Source: Flavobacterium turcicum (lineage in GTDB: Bacteria > Bacteroidota > Bacteroidia > Flavobacteriales > Flavobacteriaceae). Taken from it: 64,000 nucleotides of DNA. Made by a program: the position numbers and the translations under genes. The stretch is from contig NZ_JAAOBY010000005.1 of the NCBI RefSeq assembly GCF_011365745.1, positions 228,416 to 292,415 of the forward strand, written 5' to 3'. The notes beneath the pieces were generated by a model that searched no databases, was not told the origin of the DNA, and saw only the letters and a list, made by a program, of their open reading frames with translations. Positions 26,174 through 35,139 of this stretch are shown here, one piece after another; the first letter of the stretch is position 1, and the number at the start of each line of letters is the position of its first letter.

Positions 26174-27571
26174 ATGAAAAGTAAAAAATATTTAGTAATG
26201 ACTTTTGTCATTATGCTAACGAGTTGTGGGGCTTATTTTAATCAACCCACTGGAGTGCAAAAAGCCGTAATAGGAGAGAGCACGCCAGCCACTTCATTAT
26301 TGAAAAATCTACCCAAACCTCAAGAACCAGTGGTTGTTGGGATATACAAATTTAGAGATCAAACCGGACAATACAAAGAAGCAGAAACTGGAACTACATT
26401 TAGTACCGCAGTTACTCAAGGTGCAACCTCAATATTGATTAAGGCATTAGAGGATTCGAAATGGTTTGTTCCAATTGAAAGAGAAAATATTGGGAATTTA
26501 TTGCAAGAGCGAAATCTTATTCGTTCAACACGTCAGGAATATTCTAAAAGTACTAATCCAAATGAAGTTCAAATTACACCTTTGTTATATGCAGGTGTAT
26601 TATTAGAAGGCGGAATAATTTCGTATGATTCTAATATTTTAACAGGAGGTTTTGGGGCACGTTACTTTGGCGCTGGAGGTTCTGTTAAGTACAGACAAGA
26701 CCGTGTGAGTATCTATTTAAGGATGATCTCTACAGCTAATGGTAAAATCTTAAAGTCGGTTTACGTTTCAAAGACCATTCTTTCACAAGCAATTGATCAA
26801 AGCTTGTTTCGTTATGTTAATTTTAAAAGATTATTAGAGGTTGAAACAGGTTTTACTACTAATGAGCCAGTACATATGGCTGTTACAGAAGCTATTGAAA
26901 AAGCTGTTCAATCATTAGTTTTAGAAGGTTTAAAAGAGGGAATTTGGAAATCATCGGAATCCAAAGAAATAGTGGATAATTATATTGCAAATTATTCTGA
27001 TGAGAAAGAGGAAGCAGAAGTAACTTTTTTGCATGGAAGAGATAAAACCGAAAAAAGAGGACGTTTTGGTCTTGAAGCAGCTGCAGGAGTAACTTTGATG
27101 GATGGAGATTATTATAATCCCACATTTCGACCAATGGGTAGAGCAGGATTCAAATATTTTTTCACACCAAGCTTTAATTTAAGTACATCGGTGTCAATTT
27201 TCAAATTGGCCAACAAAGGTTTACTTGATGTAGGCTATGGTACTTTTGATTGTAATGCAGAGCTAATTCTTTTACCTAAAGATAAAGTTACTCCTTTTTT
27301 ATATGGTGGTTTTGGTGTTGGAGCCAATAAGGTTTTTGAAAATGTGCATGCAAAGGTACAATATGGAGCAGGACTAGAATATCTGGTTAGTAACACGGTT
27401 GGTATTAAGGTTTTTGCAGAACAAAACGTCAATTTTAGTGATACAATTGATTATTTGGAAAGAGGAGTTCGTGATGATTACTATTTCCGTTTCGGCTTAG
27501 GACTCAATTATTATTTTCCAAACAAAAAAGTAAACCCAAAATCTGGTGGGATTTCAAACATAAAAAAATGA
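26174..27571 (+). CDS. csgG: CsgG curli secretion channel with C-terminal barrel extension
   Basis: The first ~270 residues are CsgG: lipobox MLTSC, GIYKFRDQTGQYK, FSTAVTQGATSIL, SKWFVPIEREN, GGFGARYFGAGG and LLEVETGFTTNEPV. E. coli CsgG ends near 277 residues, but this protein is 465 aa. Residues about 295-455 form an additional region of alternating strands (FGLEAAAGVTLMDG, AGLEYLVSNTVGIKVF, ending FRFGLGLNYYF), typical of an outer-membrane barrel. At the pore constriction the Phe is kept (TFSTAV), but the E. coli Tyr and Asn positions differ. It overlaps the next gene by 4 nt. Confidence 0.93.
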   Translation: MKSKKYLVMTFVIMLTSCGAYFNQPTGVQKAVIGESTPATSLLKNLPKPQEPVVVGIYKFRDQTGQYKEAETGTTFSTAVTQGATSILIKALEDSKWFVPIERENIGNLLQERNLIRSTRQEYSKSTNPNEVQITPLLYAGVLLEGGIISYDSNILTGGFGARYFGAGGSVKYRQDRVSIYLRMISTANGKILKSVYVSKTILSQAIDQSLFRYVNFKRLLEVETGFTTNEPVHMAVTEAIEKAVQSLVLEGLKEGIWKSSESKEIVDNYIANYSDEKEEAEVTFLHGRDKTEKRGRFGLEAAAGVTLMDGDYYNPTFRPMGRAGFKYFFTPSFNLSTSVSIFKLANKGLLDVGYGTFDCNAELILLPKDKVTPFLYGGFGVGANKVFENVHAKVQYGAGLEYLVSNTVGIKVFAEQNVNFSDTIDYLERGVRDDYYFRFGLGLNYYFPNKKVNPKSGGISNIKK

Positions 27572-29106
27572 TGAAAAAAGGATATATCTTCAGTTCTGCA
27601 AATGGAAAGACTGAAAAGTTGATTTTTAAAATAGTCTTCGCGGCTTTTCTTTTATTGTTTGTTTCTTGTGCCGAAGAAAAATTTGCAGGCGAAGAGTTCG
27701 GTACAATTGAAGGTAAGGTGGTAAGTGCTGTTGATTTCAAGCCACTTGCTAATGTAAAGGTGTTTTCTAATCCTAGTAGTAGTATCGTGTTTACAGATGA
27801 TCAAGGTAAGTTTGTGATAAATGATGTAAAAGTTGGCGATTATTCTTTTGAGGCACAAAAAGACGGGTATATTGCTAAATTTGAGGGAGCCACTGTCAAT
27901 GCGAATAAAGCAACAAATTTAGTTTTTGAACTGAAATTATCAACGTCAAATAATAAACCACCCACAACCCCAAGTTTGGTTTCGCCTGCAGACAATGCTA
28001 CAAATCAAGCTATAGAATTGAATTTATCTTGGACTGCTACAGATGTTGAAAAAGACAGTTTAAAGTTTGAAATTACTTTAAGGAAAGAAAACAGTACAGA
28101 GGTAGTTACTTATCAAAATGGGAGTAAGAATAGTTTGTTACTTAAAAACCTTTCCTACAGTACTAAATATTACTGGCAAGTTTCGGTGAGCGATGGAATT
28201 AATCCAGCAGTTTTAAGTCCAATCAGAGCCTTTACAACTACTGCTTTTCCAAATGCACGCTTCTCATTTGTCAAAAAAGAAAACAATAATTATGTGATTT
28301 ACTCTGGTGATGATGCTGGTAATCTGGTACAATTAACAAGTCCAGCAGTAAATAGTTGGCGTCCCCGAAAAAATAATCAAAGTAAGAAAATTGCATTTAT
28401 TAGATCCAATGGTGGGCAAAATCATATTTATACGATGGATTTTGACGGGTCAAATGTTTTAAAAGTGACTAATTCTGTGCCTATTTCGGGATTTAATTCT
28501 GATTTCCTCACTTTCTCCTGGAATACTTCGGGCAGCCAAATCATCTATCCTTACTTTGATAAGTTGTATCGCATTAATGCTGACGGAAGCGGTTTAATAA
28601 GATTGTATCAAACTCCAAATGGAAAATTTATCTCCGAATGTGATTGGAGTAATGACGGTTCCAAAATTGCTCTAAAAGTAAATGATGCTGGGGGTTATAA
28701 TGCTGAGGTATATGTTATAAATAATTCTGGAGCTGTTCTAAATCAAGTTGTGTCTGGTTTTGATGGAGCGATTGGAAGTTTGAATTTTTCTATAAATGGG
28801 CAACGTTTGCTATTTACACGTGACGTCTCCGGATTTGAAGATGCTACCTACAGACAATTAGATAGCAGGGTTTTTCAAGCGGTGCTAAGTTCAGGTGCAG
28901 TTACAGAAATGAGTACTGAAAAACCTTCTGGTACTATAGATATTGATGTAAGATACTCACCAAACGAAGCTGAATATATTATGATGAACACCTCAAATGA
29001 TGGCCTATCGATAAAAAATATTGTCAAGTTTACCCCAGCGCTAAATAATACGGGTGCTTCACGAACTATATTATTCGGTAATGCAAGTATGCCCGATTGG
29101 GAATAG
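27568..29106 (+). CDS. Lipoprotein with carboxypeptidase-regulatory, FnIII-like and propeller domains
   Basis: The 512-aa protein begins with an N-terminal extension and then a lipobox (LFVSC at about residue 34). After it come a carboxypeptidase-regulatory-like domain (about 45-125; GTIEGKVVSAVDFKPLANVKV), a fibronectin-type-III-like domain (about 132-220; TPSLVSPADNAT, TKYYWQVSVSDG) and a TolB/YVTN-like propeller (about 225-510; IYTMDFDGSNVLKVT, YRINADGSGLIRLY). Its ATGA overlap with csgG couples its translation to the secretion channel, suggesting a surface role in fibre anchoring or assembly. That role is inference. Confidence 0.85.
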   Translation: MMKKGYIFSSANGKTEKLIFKIVFAAFLLLFVSCAEEKFAGEEFGTIEGKVVSAVDFKPLANVKVFSNPSSSIVFTDDQGKFVINDVKVGDYSFEAQKDGYIAKFEGATVNANKATNLVFELKLSTSNNKPPTTPSLVSPADNATNQAIELNLSWTATDVEKDSLKFEITLRKENSTEVVTYQNGSKNSLLLKNLSYSTKYYWQVSVSDGINPAVLSPIRAFTTTAFPNARFSFVKKENNNYVIYSGDDAGNLVQLTSPAVNSWRPRKNNQSKKIAFIRSNGGQNHIYTMDFDGSNVLKVTNSVPISGFNSDFLTFSWNTSGSQIIYPYFDKLYRINADGSGLIRLYQTPNGKFISECDWSNDGSKIALKVNDAGGYNAEVYVINNSGAVLNQVVSGFDGAIGSLNFSINGQRLLFTRDVSGFEDATYRQLDSRVFQAVLSSGAVTEMSTEKPSGTIDIDVRYSPNEAEYIMMNTSNDGLSIKNIVKFTPALNNTGASRTILFGNASMPDWE

Positions 29107-29126
29107 AAATATAAATACTAAACTTC

Positions 29127-29165
29127 AAAAAAAGCATCCTTTTATAAGAAATGGATGCTTTTTTC
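29127..29165 (+). terminator. Curli operon terminator
   Basis: The stem AAAAAAGCATCC/GGATGCTTTTTT lies just after the propeller lipoprotein gene and separates the operon from the OmpA-family gene. Confidence 0.85.
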
Positions 29166-29264
29166 GTTCTAGTAGTTAAGTAATGCATTAGGTTTTTTAA
29201 AATGATCCGATTTAGTTCACACACGAGGCAGAAGTTTTCGATTTTATTCTAATTGAAATTAAAA

Positions 29265-30107
29265 ATGATGACTAAGTATTTACTCTTTGTTTGCCTACTA
29301 TGGAGCGGAATAATCTTGTCGCAAGAACAGGCTACTTTTTATTTTGATCTTGATCAAGATTTTCTCAAACGTACATCTGAAGTAAAATTTACACAATGGT
29401 TGCAAGACAATCAGCAAATTAAAATTTCTCGCATTGAAGCCTACTGCGATAGTACAGCTAGTTTTTCACATAATAAACGACTCGCATATAAAAGAGCAGA
29501 GCACATCAAAAAACGGTTAGAAGAAAATACAATTCTTGTTGATTCTACCTCAATTATTGTTGCATTTGGTGAAGATTTCAAAGGAGCAACACATCATGGC
29601 ATTCATCGCAAAGTAATTATTTTTTATCAAGAAACAGTTCGGAAGTCTGATTTGATAATTCCGTCATTGGTACAAAATAAAAATCCGGTAAATCCCATAG
29701 AAGCGCAAGTAACAGTGACTTCGAAAAACTTAACTACACAACTTCAAGAAGCGAAGGCGGGTGAATTTATAATTTTACAAAATGTAAATTTTAAATTCAA
29801 CTCTGAGATGATGATTGATCCGGCAACTAAAATTTTAAAAGAATTACTGCGCTTTATGCAACTAGAACCTAATTTAAGGATTGAAATTCAAGGGCATATC
29901 TGTTGCAACAGCGATCCAAACGATATTAAATTATCCGCAAGACGTGCCAAAGCGGTTCGGGATTATCTTATTTCGAACGGAATTTCGCAGCAAAGACTCT
30001 CGTACAAAGGATTTGGTAGCAATAAACCGCTATTTACACTTCCTGAAAAAAATGAAAAAGAACGCGCTGCCAATCGCAGAGTAGAGATTCTCATTGTCCA
30101 AAAATAG
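29265..30107 (+). CDS. OmpA-family protein with two OmpA-like domains
   Basis: The 280-aa protein has a signal peptide (MMTKYLLFVCLLWSGIILSQ). The C-terminal half (about 165-280) is a standard peptidoglycan-binding OmpA domain: IEIQGHICCNSDPND, LSARRAKAVRDYL, and NRRVEI. The N-terminal half (about 22-125) repeats the same plan in degenerate form (AYCDSTASFSHNKRL, AYKRAEHIKKRLE, HRKVIIF). The frame also opens at a TTG 12 nt upstream; the ATG at 29265 is preferred. It follows the curli operon across a terminator, so a functional link is only positional. Confidence 0.88.
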   Translation: MMTKYLLFVCLLWSGIILSQEQATFYFDLDQDFLKRTSEVKFTQWLQDNQQIKISRIEAYCDSTASFSHNKRLAYKRAEHIKKRLEENTILVDSTSIIVAFGEDFKGATHHGIHRKVIIFYQETVRKSDLIIPSLVQNKNPVNPIEAQVTVTSKNLTTQLQEAKAGEFIILQNVNFKFNSEMMIDPATKILKELLRFMQLEPNLRIEIQGHICCNSDPNDIKLSARRAKAVRDYLISNGISQQRLSYKGFGSNKPLFTLPEKNEKERAANRRVEILIVQK

Positions 30108-30153
30108 TGCAACAAATCCTAAAATGGGTTTCTATATTCCTAAATCAAATTAG

Positions 30154-30161
30154 TATCTTTG
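30154..30161 (+). promoter_or_regulatory. purM -7 element
   Basis: TATCTTTG followed by CCCAAC lies 44 nt before the purM ATG. The leader downstream contains CACAACTA (30192-30199), part of the sequence shared by the pyrF and pyrG leaders. Confidence 0.6.
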
Positions 30162-30205
30162 CCCAACAACTAGCTGCCTAAAAGCAGACTTCACAACTAA
30201 ATTAC

Positions 30206-31384
30206 ATGAGTTCAGATACTTCAAAAAGGTATGCACTTCGCGGTGTTTCGGCATCAAAAGAAGATGTGCACAATGCAATCAAAAACATTGACAAAGGTTT
30301 GTTTCCGCAGGCATTTTGCAAAATTGTACCCGATTATTTAACTAACGATCCAGATCATTGCTTGATCATGCACGCTGATGGCGCCGGAACAAAATCGTCT
30401 TTAGCGTATTTGTATTGGAAAGAAACGGGCGACATCTCGGTTTGGAAAGGCATTGCACAAGATGCTTTAATCATGAATATTGACGACCTACTTTGCGTAG
30501 GTGCAACCGATAATATTTTGCTGTCATCAACCATTGGTCGTAACAAAAATTTAATTCCTGCCGAAGTTATTTCAGCAATTATCAATGGTACCGAAGAACT
30601 TATTCAAGAGCTCAAAACCTTTGGGGTAACCATTCATTCTACAGGCGGAGAAACTGCCGATGTGGGTGATATTGTGCGTACCATTATTGTCGATTCGACC
30701 GTAACAGCCCGCATGAAACGCAAAGATGTTATTGACAACGCCAACATTCAAGCTGGAGATGTAATTGTAGGTATGGCCTCATTTGGTCAGGCTACTTACG
30801 AAAAAAGCTATAACGGCGGTATGGGTAGCAACGGACTCACCTCTGCTCGTCATGATGTTTTTGCTAAATATTTGGCAGACAAATATCCAGAAAGTTATGA
30901 TGCAGCGGTGCCCAATGAACTTATTTATAGTGGACAAGTGCAACTTACGGATGCTGTAGCCAATTCACCTATTGATGCAGGGCAGTTGGTATTATCGCCA
31001 ACTAGGACCTATGCGCCAATTATCAAGAAAATTTTAGACCAGTATTCATCCAATGAAATTCACGGAGTGGTGCATTGCAGCGGTGGTGCACAAACTAAAA
31101 TTTTACATTTTGTAGAGAACTTACACATCATCAAAGATAATTTGTTTCCAGTGCCACCTTTGTTTCAATTGATTCAGGAGCAGTCTAAAACCGATTGGAA
31201 AGAGATGTACCAAGTGTTCAATTGCGGTCACCGTATGGAATTGTACGTGCCCGAAGCTGTTGCACAAGACATTATTGCCATTGCTCAATCTTTTAATGTT
31301 GAGGCGCAAATTGTTGGTAGAGTGGAGGAAGCATCGGCCAAAAAACTCACTATTTCTAGTGAATACGGTACTTTCGAATATTAA
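30206..31384 (+). CDS. purM: Phosphoribosylformylglycinamidine cyclo-ligase
   Basis: PurM closes the imidazole ring to give AIR in purine synthesis. The 392-aa protein is the longer Bacteroidota form, starting with YALRGVSASKEDVHNAI. Key blocks are MHADGAGTKSSLAYLYW, MNIDDLLCVGATDNILLSS, STGGETADVGDIVRT, the YNGGMGSNGLTSARHDV loop and the C-terminal HCSGGAQTK and NCGHRMELY. Classical PurM is about 340 aa, so some databases call this an 'AIR synthase related protein'. It is followed by a small gene across a hairpin. Confidence 0.92.
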   Translation: MSSDTSKRYALRGVSASKEDVHNAIKNIDKGLFPQAFCKIVPDYLTNDPDHCLIMHADGAGTKSSLAYLYWKETGDISVWKGIAQDALIMNIDDLLCVGATDNILLSSTIGRNKNLIPAEVISAIINGTEELIQELKTFGVTIHSTGGETADVGDIVRTIIVDSTVTARMKRKDVIDNANIQAGDVIVGMASFGQATYEKSYNGGMGSNGLTSARHDVFAKYLADKYPESYDAAVPNELIYSGQVQLTDAVANSPIDAGQLVLSPTRTYAPIIKKILDQYSSNEIHGVVHCSGGAQTKILHFVENLHIIKDNLFPVPPLFQLIQEQSKTDWKEMYQVFNCGHRMELYVPEAVAQDIIAIAQSFNVEAQIVGRVEEASAKKLTISSEYGTFEY

Positions 31385-31394
31385 TAAAAGAGTC

Positions 31395-31420
31395 AAAAAG
31401 CACGCTTAAAGCTGCTTTTT
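31395..31420 (+). terminator. purM terminator
   Basis: AAAAAGCA/TGCTTTTT with an inner GC stem follows the stop after 10 nt. Confidence 0.6.
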
Positions 31421-31444
31421 GCGATAAAAAATAAATTGTTACCC

Positions 31445-31801
31445 ATGTACGAACTAGTTTTTTGGAAATACGAGGACGAAGTCTACCTCAATCACCAGCT
31501 TGTATACGAGGCGCTGCTGGAGGAACAAACCGTTGAAGGTTTAGAGGAATTGCCAGTGCAAGTGATTTTAAACCGCTTGGCGACTGTTTTTTCTAGTTGG
31601 GAAAAAGTAGACGAAAATAGTTGGAAAAACACCAAAGGTAAAGGTGCTTTTCAAGTAAAAACCACACCGCAAAGCATCCAAATTGACTGTTACGGCACCG
31701 AGGGTAAAACCATGAATTTACTGGCTGATACACTCGAAGAATTCAAATGCCCGTTGTACGATCCGCAAGTGCCACAGCGCTACGACGAAATGAGCGACTA
31801 G
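31445..31801 (+). CDS. Small conserved hypothetical protein
   Basis: The 118-aa soluble, acidic protein begins MYELVFWKYEDEVYLN and ends VPQRYDEMSD. No signal peptide or membrane segment is present. The internal repeat of short strands (AFQVKTTPQSIQIDCYG) and the aromatic-rich N-terminus resemble small immunity-type or ruler-like cytoplasmic proteins, but I recognise no family. The ATG at 31445 is used rather than a TTG 9 nt upstream. It sits between the purM hairpin and the repeat-bearing gap. Confidence 0.65.
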   Translation: MYELVFWKYEDEVYLNHQLVYEALLEEQTVEGLEELPVQVILNRLATVFSSWEKVDENSWKNTKGKGAFQVKTTPQSIQIDCYGTEGKTMNLLADTLEEFKCPLYDPQVPQRYDEMSD

Positions 31802-31808
31802 TTGTTTT

Positions 31809-31955
31809 AGGAGCTATTTCCAGCCCTTTCTTACAATCCGCTTTCAAAAAAAATATTTTTCTACATCCTGCAAGGAGCTTCCGTTGGTCGCTCTTTCAGG
31901 ACTAGAAAAATTTATTTTTTTGTAAAACCGGGATTTTCAGTTCGGTCTGGGCTAT
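31809..31955 (-). repeat. Interspersed hairpin repeat, copy D (diverged)
   Basis: The outer ends read GGAGCTATTTCC on the left and TGGGCTA on the right, so on the minus strand they match the ends of copies A-C. The inner part is a long inverted repeat: CAAAAAAAATATTTTTCTA (31845-31863) pairs with 31903-31922, enclosing a 39-nt loop with its own CCTG/CAGG stem. The flanks next to the hairpin differ from copies A-C. Confidence 0.6.
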
Positions 31956-32021
31956 TGGCGTTTGTTGCTGTAATGACGTTTAAGGTGTTCAAGTTGACAT
32001 CGTACTAATCATATCTATTTT

Positions 32022-32064
32022 AAAAAAAACAGAAGCATTCTATAAGATTGCTTCTGTTTTTTTT
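32022..32064. terminator. Hairpin terminator between repeats D and C
   Basis: AAAACAGAAGCA/TGCTTCTGTTTT with T runs on both strands is a strong bidirectional terminator in the 416-bp gap between convergent genes. Confidence 0.8.
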
Positions 32065-32088
32065 GTGCTGAAAATTAACCGCCTTGTT

Positions 32089-32170
32089 TAGCCGCGATGG
32101 AAGCGGCATCCTTGCTGGCAAATCCCGATACTTCGGGATGGCTAGCAAGATATAGCGTACAGCGGGAGTA
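32089..32170 (+). repeat. Interspersed hairpin repeat, copy C
   Basis: The left flank TAGCCGCGATGGAAGCGGC and right flank TACAGCGGGAGTA match copies A and B. The centre is a nested hairpin: CTTGCT/AGCAAG outside and ATCCCGA/TCGGGAT inside. Confidence 0.75.
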
Positions 32171-32217
32171 ATTGTGTGCTATGCAATACGCTTGTGCTAC
32201 TAAAAATGCTAATCGCT

Positions 32218-35046
32218 TTATTTTGTCGTTGCAGGATTCAATAAAACAGGTTTACCAAAACCAATTTGCTCCAATTTATTCAATTGTGTGGCCGCATCAC
32301 CTACAATGAGGTAAATCATTTTATTAGCGTTCAAGTACAAGTCTGAGAATTGTTTCAGCTCATCCATGCTAATGTTTTTTACGATGTTTTCTTGTTGTTT
32401 GGCGTAATCATCAGCGTAATTGTAATTGCTGATGTCGTACAGCATTTCAAGTTTTGACGACAAGGTTTCAAAAGCTCTTGCGTTACTTTTGATGAGGTAT
32501 CCTTTGGTAACTTCTAAATCATTTTCATTAAAGTTTTTGCCGTAGTTGCTCACAATATCTTTGATAAGTTGCACGGCCTCAAAGGTTACGTTGGAGCGCA
32601 CACCACTTGCAATGGTGAACGGACCTTTGCTAGCGCTGCCACTAAACGAGGAGCTGATGCCGTACGTATATCCTTTGCCTTCGCGTAATTCTTGAGTAAG
32701 TTGCGATGCAAATCCGCCGCCACCCAAACGGTAATTTAAAATTTGAGCTGGGTAAAAATCAGCGTCAGTGGCCGCTAAAGCAGGATACCCAATTCGAATA
32801 ACCGATTGTTTTGCACCGGGTACATCGTAAAAATATATTTTCGATGCGGTAATTTCTTTTGGTGTTGCTACAGCAGGAATACTAACATTTTTTGGTTCCC
32901 ATTTTTTGTTTAAATCAGTAAGTGCAGTTAGCGCATCGTTCGTAGCAATAGCGCCTACAATGTGTAATTGCACCAATGTTGGGGTGCTATTTTGGTAGTA
33001 ATAATTTTTTACGTCCTCTAGCGTGATACTTTTCACACTACTTTCAGTCCCCACACGATTGTTGGCCAAAACCGAATTGGCGCCATAAATTAATTTTTTG
33101 TACTCATTTCTGGCAATGCTGTTTGGGTCGGCTTTTTGTTGTAAAATTTGACTCAAAGTACTTTGTTTGATGAGTTCAAATTCGGCTGCGTCCCACCTTG
33201 GTTGCAAAATAATTTCAGAGACCAAGGCCATCGTTGCGTTGTAGTTTTTGGCCAAACTCGTCCCTGAAATTAGTATCGACTCGTCAGTGGCAGTAGCACG
33301 AATGGTAGCTCCGAGACTTTCAATAGCATTTTCGAGCTGTTCTGGCGTTTTGTTTTTGGTTCCTTTGGTCATTAAATCGGCTAAAATGCTTGCTACGCCG
33401 GTTTTATTTTTAGCTTCTAATAACATTCCGCCTTTTAACTGCAATTGAAATTGAACCAGTGGCACCTCTTCATTGGCGATACCAAAAACTTTCAACCCAG
33501 ATGATAGTTGGTTTTTCCAAACGCTTGGCAAAATCACATCAGGACTTGCGCCGTAAGGAGGCTCAATGCTACGATCAAATTTTGAAGGTGTTTTTTTATA
33601 AGTAGCGGCTATGCTGGCATCAAATGCTTCCTCTTTCCCTTCAATGATTTTTTCTTCGACTACATCTGCCAAAATAGATCCGTCAAGAATCAGGTTTTTT
33701 TGTCCTTTTGGAACAAAGCTAGTGGCTACAAAATTTTTGCCTTTGACATATTTTTGGTACACGCGCATCACATCTTCTCGCGTTACGGCTAAAATATTTT
33801 TGACATCTTGGTTTATGTATTCTGGCGTTCCTGCAAATATTTCATATTGCGCCAACTGAAAACCTTTTCCTAAAACACTCGATAAAGTAGTGTAAAATGC
33901 GGTTTCTTGGCCTGCTTTGATACGGTCTAAGTCTTGTTTTGAAATGCCTTCTGCTTCAAAATTTTTGAAAGCTTCTTCAATTCCTGCATGTACCAAGTTA
34001 AGGTTGGTTTGGTCAAAAGCAGTAACGGTTAGCATGTATTGACCTGCTATTTCTGAATTGTATTGAAAAACATCAACGCCATCAGTTAGTTTTTTTTGCT
34101 CGACTAACGTTTTGTACAAAGGTGCTTTTTTGCCTTTTGATAAATAACTAGCCAAAACCTCTAATGCGTAACTATCAGGATGGTACTCGTAAACAGAAGG
34201 CCAAGTCAAGGTAAGTTGCGGTAGTTTGGCAAAATTATCTTCGTAAAATAGTTTTTTGGTAGTAGCTAGCGTAACGGCTTGTTTTTCCATTTTTGGGATC
34301 GCTTCACCGCGCTTGATTTCGCCAAAATATTTTTCGACCCAAATTTTAGTTTGTGCCACATCAAAGTCGCCAGAAATAGTCAACGTTACATTGTTGGGTA
34401 CATACCAACGGTTGTAAAATGCTTTTACATCCTCAAGTGTGGCGTTTTGCAAATCTTCAAGTGAACCAATAACTTCCCAGCTGTACGGGTGCGATGCTGG
34501 ATAAAGATTTTTTGATATTACTGAAAAATTGTGTCCGTAAGGTCGGTTGTCATAGCTTTGACGTTTCTCGTTTTTTACAACTTGTTTTTCTTTAGCCAAA
34601 ACTGGTTCCGTAACGGTATTGATAAAAAAACCGAGTTTATCTGCTTCGGCCCAAATCATTTTTTCGAGAGCATCTTTCGGAACGGTTTGAAAATAATTTG
34701 TTCTGTCGCGACTTGTTGAGCCATTAGCGCCTTCGCCACCAATGCGAGCACTCATTTTATCCAATCCTCCTTTTCCTAAATTTTCAGATTCTAAAAAAAG
34801 TAAATGTTCAAACAAATGGGCAAATCCGGTACGGCCTGTTTTTTCTCTTGCAGATCCTACGTGACTTGTGAGCGCAACAGCTACAACAGGATCGGAGCGG
34901 TCAACATGTAAAATAACCTGTAAGCCGTTAGGAAGTGTAAATTTTTCAAACTCGACTTTAAATTCGGAGGATTTTTGATTTTGAGCAAAACTGCTACCGC
35001 TACCAAAGATTAAGCAAGCAGTAAGCAAGAAGTAAAATGATCTCAT
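32218..35046 (-). CDS. Secreted M16 metallopeptidase with two M16 units
   Basis: The 942-aa protein has a signal peptide (MRSFYFLLTACLIFGSGSSFAQ). The first M16 unit (about 30-460) has the inverted zinc motif HLFEH (His77, Glu80, His81) and the downstream glutamate in the EKQVVKNEKRQ region. The second unit (about 500-930) has the fold pattern but no HxxEH, as in pitrilysin-type proteins where one half is inactive. It likely degrades peptides in the periplasm or at the surface. The gene is monocistronic and leftward. Confidence 0.93.
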   Translation of the reverse strand: MRSFYFLLTACLIFGSGSSFAQNQKSSEFKVEFEKFTLPNGLQVILHVDRSDPVVAVALTSHVGSAREKTGRTGFAHLFEHLLFLESENLGKGGLDKMSARIGGEGANGSTSRDRTNYFQTVPKDALEKMIWAEADKLGFFINTVTEPVLAKEKQVVKNEKRQSYDNRPYGHNFSVISKNLYPASHPYSWEVIGSLEDLQNATLEDVKAFYNRWYVPNNVTLTISGDFDVAQTKIWVEKYFGEIKRGEAIPKMEKQAVTLATTKKLFYEDNFAKLPQLTLTWPSVYEYHPDSYALEVLASYLSKGKKAPLYKTLVEQKKLTDGVDVFQYNSEIAGQYMLTVTAFDQTNLNLVHAGIEEAFKNFEAEGISKQDLDRIKAGQETAFYTTLSSVLGKGFQLAQYEIFAGTPEYINQDVKNILAVTREDVMRVYQKYVKGKNFVATSFVPKGQKNLILDGSILADVVEEKIIEGKEEAFDASIAATYKKTPSKFDRSIEPPYGASPDVILPSVWKNQLSSGLKVFGIANEEVPLVQFQLQLKGGMLLEAKNKTGVASILADLMTKGTKNKTPEQLENAIESLGATIRATATDESILISGTSLAKNYNATMALVSEIILQPRWDAAEFELIKQSTLSQILQQKADPNSIARNEYKKLIYGANSVLANNRVGTESSVKSITLEDVKNYYYQNSTPTLVQLHIVGAIATNDALTALTDLNKKWEPKNVSIPAVATPKEITASKIYFYDVPGAKQSVIRIGYPALAATDADFYPAQILNYRLGGGGFASQLTQELREGKGYTYGISSSFSGSASKGPFTIASGVRSNVTFEAVQLIKDIVSNYGKNFNENDLEVTKGYLIKSNARAFETLSSKLEMLYDISNYNYADDYAKQQENIVKNISMDELKQFSDLYLNANKMIYLIVGDAATQLNKLEQIGFGKPVLLNPATTK

Positions 35047-35139
35047 GGAGTTGATTTTGGTTGTTTTTTGAGTAGTTAAAAGTACGTATAAATCTATAAT
35101 TTTAAGACAATACTCTGTTGAAAAACTTAATATTTGAAA

